DNA of 34,303 bases from Wenzhouxiangella sp. (GTDB lineage: Bacteria > Pseudomonadota > Gammaproteobacteria > Xanthomonadales > Wenzhouxiangellaceae), in the NCBI GenBank assembly GCA_007694055.1, contig RECK01000157.1:1-34303 (forward strand), in the 5' to 3' direction. Each line of letters begins with the position of its first letter. Positions within the stretch are counted from its first letter, which is position 1. Below are positions 17,243 to 25,522 of the stretch, piece by piece. A program made the translations under genes and the position numbers. The notes beneath the pieces were generated by a model, which had not been told where the DNA came from, ran no database searches, and saw only the letters and a program-made list of their open reading frames with translations.

Positions 17243-18619
17243 ATGCTGGCCTTCATCATTCTCATTCCCGGCGCCCTCGCCCTCTGGGTAGGCATGCGCC
17301 GCTCGCCACAGGCGGCTTTCCTGCTGGTTTACCTGCCCACGCTGTTCCTGTTGCCCGAGTATTACCGCCTTGACCTGCCCGGCGTACCCAGCCCAACCTT
17401 CAGCCAGGCCGCGGCGCTGGGCACGGCCGTGGCCTTTTTCTGGAACCGGACACCAGGCTACCGTTTCAGCCCGACAGATCTGCTGGTCGTGGCCTTCGTG
17501 CTGGCCGCATCCCTGTCGGAATACTTCGCCGGCGGCTACAAGGACGGCCAGAACCTGGCCTGGAACATGACCACCTGGGCCCTGCTGCCCTACCTGTTCG
17601 CCAAGTCCATGGTCGAGCCGCTGGACCTGCGCATTCGATTTGCCAAAACAATCGTTGTTCTGCTGGCCGTGGTAGCCGTGATCTCGGTCTACGAGTTTCG
17701 CTTTGGCACCACGCCCTGGCGCATGATCTTCGATCACTTCTTCCCCTGGGGCGGGCGTGGCTGGATCACCACCTTTCGCTGGGGATTTGCCCGCACTGCC
17801 GGCCCCTATGGACATGCCATCCTGGCCGGCATCCTGATGGTGGTTGCCTTTCGCCTGAACCGCTGGCTGCAGTGGAGCCGGGCCTGGGCACCTCGATCCC
17901 GCCTGGCCCCCTGGCTGCCCATTGATCAGGGCACCTTGCTCAGCCTGGTGCTGGCCGCCGGCGTCATCATGACCATGGTTCGCGGCCCCTGGATCGGCGC
18001 CGTTCTGGCCATGCTGGTGGTCATCATCGGACGCTCCTCCTACCGCGGCCTCGCCATCGCCGGCGTAATCGGCGGCGGCCTGCTGATCGGCATCCCGATT
18101 GCGCTATGGTTCCTCGACTACGTGTCGGTGGGCCGGGTCGGCGCCATGACGGTTGCCCAGGAATCGGCGGCTTACCGCTGGGAGCTGCTGAGCGCCTACG
18201 CCGACATTGCCGCCGAGAAACGCTGGTTCGGCTGGGGCCTGACGGCCTGGCCGCAGGTCCCCGGCATGCCGTCCATCGACAATTACTACCTGCTGTTGCT
18301 GCTGATGCACGGCCAGCTCGGCCTGGGCCTTTTCGTGGCCATCATCGGCAGCCTGCTGGTTCGCCTGCTGCGACGCGGCCTGGCCGAACCGATGGCTGAC
18401 CCGGCCGGCAGCTCACTGAGCTTCACCCTCGCCAGCCTGTTCGTGGTCTATATCATCTCGGTGGCCACGGTCTACCTGGGCCTGCAGGCCATTCCGATGC
18501 TGTTCCTGCTGGCCGGCTGGGCCGAAGGTTTTCTGCGTCAACCGGCAACGGTCAGCGCAGCCGCAGCGCAGGCGCACCGGGTGCCGGCCGGCCACGGCTT
18601 TCGCAGGGTCCTGGCATGA
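17243..18619 (+). CDS. Wzy/O-antigen ligase-like polysaccharide polymerase
   Basis: This is a polytopic inner-membrane protein of about 458 residues with ten or more hydrophobic helices. A large loop before the last helices contains SAAYRWELLSAYADIAAEKRWFGWG, followed by IDNYYLLLLLMHGQLGLGLF. The pattern of an Arg-rich loop, a GWG-type motif and an H-G pair fits the O-antigen ligase/polymerase (Wzy_C/O-antigen_lig) superfamily, which joins repeat units in the periplasm. Position beside wzx- and wzc-like genes supports polymerase over ligase. ATG 17243 lies 2 nt after the previous stop; a GTG at 17225 would add six residues and overlap that gene by 16 bp. Neither has a clear ribosome-binding site. 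Confidence 0.85.
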   Translation: MLAFIILIPGALALWVGMRRSPQAAFLLVYLPTLFLLPEYYRLDLPGVPSPTFSQAAALGTAVAFFWNRTPGYRFSPTDLLVVAFVLAASLSEYFAGGYKDGQNLAWNMTTWALLPYLFAKSMVEPLDLRIRFAKTIVVLLAVVAVISVYEFRFGTTPWRMIFDHFFPWGGRGWITTFRWGFARTAGPYGHAILAGILMVVAFRLNRWLQWSRAWAPRSRLAPWLPIDQGTLLSLVLAAGVIMTMVRGPWIGAVLAMLVVIIGRSSYRGLAIAGVIGGGLLIGIPIALWFLDYVSVGRVGAMTVAQESAAYRWELLSAYADIAAEKRWFGWGLTAWPQVPGMPSIDNYYLLLLLMHGQLGLGLFVAIIGSLLVRLLRRGLAEPMADPAGSSLSFTLASLFVVYIISVATVYLGLQAIPMLFLLAGWAEGFLRQPATVSAAAAQAHRVPAGHGFRRVLA

Positions 18620-20232
18620 ACCCGGCCGTACCCGCCCCCGCAGACCAGGCCGAAGTGAGTGCCGGCAACGGCCGCCTTGGCCGCAACGTGATCAGCTCGA
18701 TCGGCGCCAAGGTGCTCTACCTGGCCTCCCGCTTCGCCCTGCCCCCGGTCATCCTGGCCTCGATCAGCCTCGAGGAATACGGCCTGTGGGCCCTGGCCTT
18801 CATCCTGGTGGCCTACCTGGGCATGGGGGCTTTCGGCGTGTCCAACGTCTACGTGCGCTACGTCGCCGAATACCACGCCCAGGGCCGGACCGAGCGCATC
18901 AGTGCGCTGCTCTCCACCGGCCTGGTCCTGGTCAGCCTGTTCGCAAGCCTGGCGCTGGTGGCCCTCTGGTTCCTCCTGCCACTCATGCTGGGGTGGTTCT
19001 CGGTGCCGGCGCATTTGCAGACCACCGCGTTCATCCTGATCTACGGCACGGTGGCGGTGTTCATGCTCGACCTCAGCCTGGGCGCTTTTGTCTACGTGCT
19101 GGCTGGACTGCAGCAAATCGTGCTGCAAAACCGGATCTGGATCGCCGCCTTCCTGCTTGAAACCGTGCTGGTCATTGCCTTCATGCTCGGCGGCATCGGC
19201 GTACTGGGTCTGCTCTACGCGTTCGCGCTGCGCTACGCGCTGTCGATCTCGCTGAGCGTGTGGTTCTGTTTTCGCCAGCTGCCTGGCCTGCGGCTGTCGC
19301 CGGCGCGGTTCAATCGCGACCACCTCGGGCTCTACCTGCGCTTCGGTGGCATCCTGCAGATTTCCGGGCTGCTCGGCATGTTCCTGCGCTCGGTGGAAAA
19401 ACTCATCGCCGGCCTGTTCATCAACGTCCAGGCCGTGGGACTGTTCGACGTGGCCCAGAAGTTTCCGGTCATGGCCACCTCCATTCCCTCTTCAATCAAC
19501 GCCGCCTACCTGCCTGCGGTCACCGAGATGCATGTGCGCGGACAGCACGGAGAATTTGCCCGCCTGTACCTGGCCAGCGCGCGCCAGATCAACCTGCTCA
19601 CCGGCTTCATCATGGGCTTCATGGCAGCCTTTGCCGCGCCCTTGCTGACAGCCTGGCTGGGGCCAGACCCGGCCTTCGCCCTGGCCCCTTTCATCCTCGC
19701 CTGCTTTACCCTGCCATTCCAGCTCAACGTGGTCACCGGCGCTGCCTCGAACGTGTACCGCGGCATGGCCCGACCGGCGCGCGAACTGATCTATCCGATC
19801 ACCCAGTTGATCCTGGTCGCCGTACTGGTGGCAGCCGGTTTCGCCATGCACGGCATCAGTGTGCGGGTCATCACCATCGCCGTGGCCCTGGCCATGGTGC
19901 TGAGCACCCTGGTGTATCTTGCCTGCACCAATCGCTTCCTCGGTCTCGGCCAATGGCATTTCCTGAAGCAGGTGCTGGTGCCCGGCCTGGTTCCCTACCT
20001 GACCGGTTTCGGCCTGGTCCTGGCCATCGGACCCTGGATGGGCGGCGTGGCCGATGACCGCCTGGGCAGCCTGGCCCTTGTTCTGGTCAGCGGCAGCGCC
20101 TACGTCGCCGTGCAAACGACCATCACCTGGATCATTCAGCTCGAGCCCGGCGAGCGTATCTTCATCGCCCAGCGGCTTGCGCCACTGACCCGACACTGGC
20201 CAGGCCGACAACGCCAGGAGCAAACCCAATGA
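18616..20232 (+). CDS. Wzx-like polysaccharide flippase (MOP superfamily)
   Basis: The 538-residue protein has 12 or more membrane helices spread over its length. Its opening, GRNVISSIGAKVLYLASRFALPPVILASISLEEYGLWALAF cut here into its two recognisable parts (a conserved first helix and the EEYGLWAL turn), is typical of polysaccharide flippases. Central TM helices around SGLLGMFLRSVEKLIAGLF and the charged residues within them fit proton- or sodium-linked MOP transporters. It should move undecaprenyl-linked repeat units from the cytoplasmic to the periplasmic leaflet. It overlaps genes on both sides by 4 bp (ATGA). The only doubt is substrate, which sequence does not reveal. Confidence 0.9.
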   Translation: MNPAVPAPADQAEVSAGNGRLGRNVISSIGAKVLYLASRFALPPVILASISLEEYGLWALAFILVAYLGMGAFGVSNVYVRYVAEYHAQGRTERISALLSTGLVLVSLFASLALVALWFLLPLMLGWFSVPAHLQTTAFILIYGTVAVFMLDLSLGAFVYVLAGLQQIVLQNRIWIAAFLLETVLVIAFMLGGIGVLGLLYAFALRYALSISLSVWFCFRQLPGLRLSPARFNRDHLGLYLRFGGILQISGLLGMFLRSVEKLIAGLFINVQAVGLFDVAQKFPVMATSIPSSINAAYLPAVTEMHVRGQHGEFARLYLASARQINLLTGFIMGFMAAFAAPLLTAWLGPDPAFALAPFILACFTLPFQLNVVTGAASNVYRGMARPARELIYPITQLILVAVLVAAGFAMHGISVRVITIAVALAMVLSTLVYLACTNRFLGLGQWHFLKQVLVPGLVPYLTGFGLVLAIGPWMGGVADDRLGSLALVLVSGSAYVAVQTTITWIIQLEPGERIFIAQRLAPLTRHWPGRQRQEQTQ

Positions 20233-21662
20233 GCCTGGAACCACAGGATATCCAAAGCGACTACCGCCTGGCCGACTACAAGCCACTGCTGCCGCTGGGG
20301 CCGGGCGTGCGGGCACTGATCGGCCAGATCGAGGATCATCCCTCGCTGACCCACCTGATCGACGATCTCGGTGAAGCCCACGACCTGCAACAGGCCAACG
20401 GGCAGTACGACCTGGCCATTGGCAGCGATCCAGCACTCGGGAACTGGTTGAAGCCCGGCGGCCTGCTGTGCCTGCTCGGCGATCAGCCCGTGCCGGGCGG
20501 GGAACTGCTGCCGCTGGGACGCTGGCACGCGCTTCCCGGCTGGCCATCCTTCCGCAGCCTGGTCCCCGCGAACCCGGCCGGTCACAAGGCAGCCCTGGGC
20601 GCACTGAGGCTGCTACCACAGCGCACGCCAAGCGCCGCGCTGGGACGAGTAGCACCCGGACTGGCCGCGCTGCTGCTGCCGGCAGCAGGGGTGGCGCTGT
20701 ACACCCGGGGCAAAGCACAAGGCGCCGGAGGCGAGAGCCTGCTGGCACGCGCCGATCGCGCCCTGGGTGGATCACGGCCATTCAGGCCGGACCAATGGCT
20801 GATCGTCTCCGGCCGACTCGGTCCCGGCAACCCGATCCTGGCCTTCCAGTGCAATGGCAAGGGCAAGGGCCAGCCCCGGCAACTGGTCAAGCTGGCTCGC
20901 GACCGCGGCGCTGACCACCTGGCCCACGAAGCCGGGCAGATCGCCGCGATCATCAAGGCGCTGGGCCCGGCCCTGTCCGAGCGGGTCATCGCGCCGATCG
21001 CTTCGGCCACCATCGACGGTCGTCACGCCCTGGCCTATGAGTTCGTGTCCACACAGCCTTTCCGGGGCCTGCGCTGGCGATTCCAGGGCCGCGCCGGTCT
21101 GTGCCATGCACTGACCGACTGGCTGATCCAGGTTGCGACACGAACCCGGCAGGCAGCAGGCCACGAAATCGAAAGCGCCTGCCACCTTCAACCACTGCAA
21201 CAGCTGATCGACCGCAACATCCTCCCCGGCACCTTGCAACAGGAGGCCGGGCAATCGCTGAACTGGCTGCAGCGCCGTTCCACGCTGCCCACCGTTTTCG
21301 AGCACGGCGACCTCGGCATTTACAACCTGCGCCTGCTCACCAGCAACGGCAGGAACTTCAAAGTACTGGACTGGGGCTCATCGACCTTTACCGGCATCGC
21401 CGCCGGCGACCTGCTCTACCTGCTCGGCTCGGCCCGGGCCCCGGCCCGCCTCGCCACCGCCTGCCTGCAACGCTACCTGCATGCCCTGGACCTGCCCGCG
21501 TCGTCAGCCTCGGCCCTGTGGTGGGCGTACCTGGCCCGACGCTGGGCCGAGCTGGATACCATCCGCCCTCCGCATCCCGATCAACCGGAATCCGGCGGCG
21601 GCCTGCTGCTGGCCGTTCACGCCCAGGCCAGGGCCGCGTTGGCCGGCCTGGCCCGTGACTGA
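20229..21662 (+). CDS. Kinase-like phosphotransferase (APH fold) with an N-terminal methyltransferase-like remnant
   Basis: The 477-residue protein has its recognisable part at about residues 200-420, an aminoglycoside/choline-kinase-like fold: K221 in RQLVKLARD, E234 on the next helix, the catalytic loop FEHGDLGIYNL (D361, N366) and metal-binding D381 in KVLDWGSS. All core kinase residues are present, so it may be active. The first 130 residues are unusual; NGQYDLAIGSDPALGNWLKPGG resembles the last strands of a class I methyltransferase without the SAM-binding glycine loop. It is the last gene of the core operon and overlaps the flippase gene by 4 bp. Possible roles are phosphorylating a sugar in the polymer or capping its end, as the methyltransferase-kinase WbdD does; both are inference. 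Confidence 0.72.
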   Translation: MSLEPQDIQSDYRLADYKPLLPLGPGVRALIGQIEDHPSLTHLIDDLGEAHDLQQANGQYDLAIGSDPALGNWLKPGGLLCLLGDQPVPGGELLPLGRWHALPGWPSFRSLVPANPAGHKAALGALRLLPQRTPSAALGRVAPGLAALLLPAAGVALYTRGKAQGAGGESLLARADRALGGSRPFRPDQWLIVSGRLGPGNPILAFQCNGKGKGQPRQLVKLARDRGADHLAHEAGQIAAIIKALGPALSERVIAPIASATIDGRHALAYEFVSTQPFRGLRWRFQGRAGLCHALTDWLIQVATRTRQAAGHEIESACHLQPLQQLIDRNILPGTLQQEAGQSLNWLQRRSTLPTVFEHGDLGIYNLRLLTSNGRNFKVLDWGSSTFTGIAAGDLLYLLGSARAPARLATACLQRYLHALDLPASSASALWWAYLARRWAELDTIRPPHPDQPESGGGLLLAVHAQARAALAGLARD

Positions 21663-21682
21663 TCTACCGGGCCACCAGGGAA

Positions 21683-21727
21683 TTTGCACTTCTGTCACTA
21701 TTGCCGACAGGCATTGCTGTTCAATGG
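21683..21727 (+). promoter_or_regulatory. Shared exopolysaccharide promoter element, copy C
   Basis: TTTGCACTTCTGTCAC, then 21 nt, then TTCAATGG, with the same spacing as copies A, B and D. It ends 28 nt before ATG 21756 of the Wza-like gene. It fills the 93-bp gap after the core operon, so the export and signalling genes can be transcribed independently of that operon. Confidence 0.75.
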
Positions 21728-21755
21728 CGGCTCGTCCCAATGATCGGTTGTCTTC

Positions 21756-22760
21756 ATGCCCGCAAGACTTGTTCTGGCTCTCGGCCTCGGAATCCTGCTC
21801 GCCGGCTGCGCCGCCACGCTGCCTGTCGACACCACGCCCAATGCCGGGGAAATATTCGAGCCGGCCGACAAGAGCGAAAGCATCGACTACCTGGACCCGG
21901 CGGCGCTGGCCCTGTTCGAGGCGCCGGCTGACCCGGTCTACCGGCTCGGTGCCGGCGACCAGCTCACCGTTGAAGTCTGGGGCCGACCCGAGGTCAGCGG
22001 CTCGCACGTGGTGGGCCCGGACGGCCAGATCAGCCTGCCGCTGACCGGTCCCATCCGCATCGCCGAAGTCACCCGCGAGGAAGCCGCCGGACAGATTCAC
22101 CAGGCACTGAGCGACTACTACCTGCGGCCCTCGGTGGTGCTCAGGATCGACCAGTACACCGCCAACCGGGTGACCGTACTGGGCCGGGTTCAGAACCCGG
22201 GCACGATCCAGTTCGATGAGCAGCCAACCCTGCTCGAGGCCCTGGCCAAGGCTGGCTCGCTGCCGGTGATCGACAAGGAAGCCACCCTGACTCGCGCGGC
22301 CATTTTCCGCGGTCGTGAGCAGGTAGCCTGGGTCGATTTGCGCCAGCTGCTCAACCGGGTCAACCCGGCCTACAACATCCGCCTCCAGCCCGGCGACCTG
22401 GTCTACATCCCCGACTCGTCCGACACCATGGTCTACATCATGGGCGCCGTTCATCGCCCGGGCGCTTACCGCCTGACCCCCGACATGGCCCTGCTCGATG
22501 TCCTGGCCCAGGCCGGCGGACCCACCGAAGACGCCAATCCAAACCGCATCATGTTGTATCGTCCTGAACAGCAGGCCCGCAGCGCGACCCCGCTTGAGGG
22601 GTTGGTGCTGGGTCAGCGCCGCCTGAATTTCAGCCTGGAGGAAGGGGATGTGATCTACGTCGAACGCCGCGGTATCGCCCAGGCCGGTTACGTCATGCGT
22701 CAGCTGCTGCCTGGACTGTCGTTCATGGCCTTCGGGCTGGCCGCCAGCGGTGGCAACTGA
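21756..22760 (+). CDS. Wza-like outer-membrane polysaccharide export lipoprotein
   Basis: The 334-residue protein has a lipoprotein signal with lipobox LLAGC (Cys18). A Poly_export domain follows (YRLGAGDQLTVEVWGRPEVSG, VGPDGQISLPLTGPI), then two SLBB-type domains (VTVLGRVQNPGTIQF and VYIMGAVHRPGAYRL, each followed by LLEALAKAG or LLDVLAQAGG). The C-terminal hydrophobic stretch (MRQLLPGLSFMAFGLAASG) may form the outer-membrane helix ring. Members form an octameric channel that carries polymer across the periplasm and outer membrane and contacts the Wzc-like protein. It is slightly shorter than E. coli Wza. Promoter element copy C lies directly upstream; an 86-bp gap without recognisable signals follows before the next gene. 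Confidence 0.93.
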   Translation: MPARLVLALGLGILLAGCAATLPVDTTPNAGEIFEPADKSESIDYLDPAALALFEAPADPVYRLGAGDQLTVEVWGRPEVSGSHVVGPDGQISLPLTGPIRIAEVTREEAAGQIHQALSDYYLRPSVVLRIDQYTANRVTVLGRVQNPGTIQFDEQPTLLEALAKAGSLPVIDKEATLTRAAIFRGREQVAWVDLRQLLNRVNPAYNIRLQPGDLVYIPDSSDTMVYIMGAVHRPGAYRLTPDMALLDVLAQAGGPTEDANPNRIMLYRPEQQARSATPLEGLVLGQRRLNFSLEEGDVIYVERRGIAQAGYVMRQLLPGLSFMAFGLAASGGN

Positions 22761-22846
22761 ATGCGCTCCCGGGGCCAGCCACCGCAAGGCGCGAAACCGG
22801 GCGTGACCCGCGCACCAGGGACCCAGCAATCACGAGACCGATCCGG

Positions 22847-25513
22847 ATGAATCTGCCCACCGCCTTTCTCGCCTTGCGCGAACGTTTCATTGCGCGTCTG
22901 CCCGAACGCCTGGAACAGATGCGCGCGCAGCGTGGCGGCCTGGACGAGACTCGCGAGTCGGCACTGAACGAAATCAAGCGTCTGGCCCACAGCCTGGTTG
23001 GTGCGGCCGGACTGCATGACATGGAACAGCTGGCCCGCGCTGCCGCCGAGCTGGAACGGCTGGCGGCGGCTGAGGCTGCCGACAGCGAACTGGACCGCGC
23101 ACTGGATCACCTGGCCGGGCTGATTACCCACCAGTCGCCACAGCCGGTGCCGCAGTCATCGCTCGGCCTCAAGCCCTGCCGCATTGCCCTGCTGTTCCAG
23201 GACCCTGAGGAAATGGCCGCACAAAGCGCGCTCTTGTCCGATGCCGGCTACCAGGTGGACACTTACACCCGGGCCAGCGCGCTTGAGGCGGCATGCGCCG
23301 CAGGACGTGCACCGGCGCTTGTCTTGATGGGCCTGCAGTTCGACGGCGACGACCAGGCCGGGCTGGACATACTCAAGCAACTGAAGCCGGGCCCGCTCAC
23401 AACCACCCCGATCATCGTGCTGTCGGCCAGTCACTCGGTCGAGCGCGGCCTGTTGGCCTATCACTCAGGGGCAACGCGGGTCCTGACCAAGCCCATTTCT
23501 CCCCAGGCCCTGTCTCGTCATATCGATGCGGCATTGTCGGCCGACGGCGAGGAGGCCCTGAATGTGCTGCTGTTGCAGGCCGGCGACGCGCCCGGGGCGG
23601 ACTGGGTTACCAGGCTCCAGAGTCTGCAAAAGCCGCGCCTGGCCACCAGGCATTGTCAGCAGGCAGGGCAGCTCTTTGACCGCCTGACCGAAGGTCGTCC
23701 GGATGCCATCGTGCTGGATCTCTCCGACCGGGACGAAAGCGAGGCCGGCGCGCTGATCGCACTGGTTCGCGACCACCCCTCGGCCAACCACGTCCCGATC
23801 ATCGGCATCGACACGCCTGCAAGCCAGCGGCGCCGCGCGCTGTGGCAGGCCGGCTGCTCTTCTGTTTTCGATGCCGACGGCTCAGCCGGCGAATTTGGCC
23901 TGATGCTGTCGACCTTGTGCAACAGGGCTCGCAGCGTGCGCCAGACCATTGATGAGGCGGCCCGCTACCGCTATGAGCATAGCCGCCAGTACCAGGCCCT
24001 GGAACACCATGCCATCATCAGCATGGCCGACGCCACGGGCACGGTTTATGAAACCTCGGCACGGTATGCCCACCTGACCGGTTTCGAGCGCACCGAGCTG
24101 ATCGGCGCCCACCTGAGCGAACAGCGCCCCGGCATGGCACCGCCGGAGTTCGACGAACAAATCATGGACCAGCTGCGCCAGGGTCGGGTCTGGCAAGGCG
24201 AATATCGTGCCCCCGGCCGCGGCAAGCAGGCGCGCTGGTTCAATGCCACGCTGGTGCCGTTCCTCGATCGCGCTGGCCAGCCCTACCGCTACATGGTCAT
24301 TCGCAGCGACATCACCGAGCGCAAGCTCGGCGAGCAGGCGCTGGTCAAGGCGCATGACCGCGAAATGCGGCTGGCCGGCCAGATCCAGGACAACCTGCTG
24401 GTACCGCCGATACCCTGGGTCGTGGGCGGCGTGCCACTGGCCTCGCGTTTCCAGGCAGCCGCCGGGGTGGCCGGCGATTTCCATGCCCTGGTCGAACTCC
24501 AGCCGGGCGTGTTCGATGTGCTGATCGGGGATGTCATGGGCAAAGGCGTGTCGGCGGCACTGGTCGGGGCCGCCTGCAAGATGGCCTTGCACCAGTGCCT
24601 GCTCGAACTGCGCGCCCGCGGTCACGGCCAGGCGCCCGGGCCGGCGGACATTGTCGGCGCACTGCACCAACAACTCAGCCAGCGCCTGATCGACCTGGAA
24701 TGCTTCGTTACCCTGGCCTATGCCCGCTTCGACCAGGCAGCCGGGACCATGACCAGCGTGGGCTGCGGTCACCCGGAAATCCTGCTTTGCGACGCAGGCC
24801 GCTCGAGGCTTGCCGGCAACCGGCATCCACCGCTGGGCACCCTGGCCGAAGAATGCTATAGCGAGACCGTCACGAACTGGCCACCGGGCAGCCTGGCCGT
24901 GCTCTACTCAGACGGACTGACCGAAACGCGGGCAGCCGACGGCAGCCTGCTGGGCGAACCCGGCCTGCAGCAGCTACTTGCCCGCCAACAGGCGATCGAC
25001 CCCAATCCCGCCGCGCTCACGGCCGCAGTCATGGCCGCAGTCGAAGCCTTTGCCGAAGGCCAGGCACCGACAGACGATCGCACCCTGATCATCGTGCACA
25101 ACCCGACCGGCGCTGAACGCCATGTCGAACTGCCGGCCGGCCTGGATTCCATTGCCCAACTGCGATCCTTCCTTGCCGAGCAGGCATTGCCCGACCTGAA
25201 AGGCGATCGGCTGGATCGCCTGGTTCTGGCCTGCGTGGAGGCTTTCAGCAATGCGGTTCGGCATGGCGCGCTCACCTCCAGGGTCGTGCAGCTGAGCTGC
25301 CACCATGAGACCGAACGCATCCGCATCGTGCTTTACTATGATGGGCCTGATCGCGCACCGCCAGAAGCCGGAGAACTGCCCGACCCGGCAGGCATGCAGG
25401 AATCCGGCTACGGCCTGGCGCTGATCAAGCAATTGTGCGATGACTGCCAATACCACCATCATGCCGGGCACAACCGGCTAACGCTGATTTTCGAAAAACT
25501 GCAATCAAGTTGA
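22847..25513 (+). CDS. Hpt-REC-REC-PAS-PP2C(SpoIIE)-HATPase partner-switch regulator
   Basis: The 888-residue protein has six modules. The Hpt domain has H48 in RLAHSLVGAAG. A first receiver (about 110-230) has lost its Asp (G162 in LVLMGLQF) but kept the Lys of LTKP. A second receiver (about 237-360) keeps D291 in IVLDLSD. PAS spans about 380-490. The RsbU/SpoIIE-type phosphatase spans about 505-750, with metal-binding motifs AGDFHAL, GDVMGKG, YSDGLTE and DDRTLI. The RsbW-like HATPase spans about 765-885, with N-box EAFSNAVRHG and GYGLALIKQL. The phosphatase and kinase-like ends are the two opposing activities of a partner switch, and the STAS protein at 13699 is the probable substrate. The Hpt and second receiver suggest input from the neighbouring histidine kinases. 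Confidence 0.92.
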   Translation: MNLPTAFLALRERFIARLPERLEQMRAQRGGLDETRESALNEIKRLAHSLVGAAGLHDMEQLARAAAELERLAAAEAADSELDRALDHLAGLITHQSPQPVPQSSLGLKPCRIALLFQDPEEMAAQSALLSDAGYQVDTYTRASALEAACAAGRAPALVLMGLQFDGDDQAGLDILKQLKPGPLTTTPIIVLSASHSVERGLLAYHSGATRVLTKPISPQALSRHIDAALSADGEEALNVLLLQAGDAPGADWVTRLQSLQKPRLATRHCQQAGQLFDRLTEGRPDAIVLDLSDRDESEAGALIALVRDHPSANHVPIIGIDTPASQRRRALWQAGCSSVFDADGSAGEFGLMLSTLCNRARSVRQTIDEAARYRYEHSRQYQALEHHAIISMADATGTVYETSARYAHLTGFERTELIGAHLSEQRPGMAPPEFDEQIMDQLRQGRVWQGEYRAPGRGKQARWFNATLVPFLDRAGQPYRYMVIRSDITERKLGEQALVKAHDREMRLAGQIQDNLLVPPIPWVVGGVPLASRFQAAAGVAGDFHALVELQPGVFDVLIGDVMGKGVSAALVGAACKMALHQCLLELRARGHGQAPGPADIVGALHQQLSQRLIDLECFVTLAYARFDQAAGTMTSVGCGHPEILLCDAGRSRLAGNRHPPLGTLAEECYSETVTNWPPGSLAVLYSDGLTETRAADGSLLGEPGLQQLLARQQAIDPNPAALTAAVMAAVEAFAEGQAPTDDRTLIIVHNPTGAERHVELPAGLDSIAQLRSFLAEQALPDLKGDRLDRLVLACVEAFSNAVRHGALTSRVVQLSCHHETERIRIVLYYDGPDRAPPEAGELPDPAGMQESGYGLALIKQLCDDCQYHHHAGHNRLTLIFEKLQSS

Positions 25514-25522
25514 GGGTCATCC

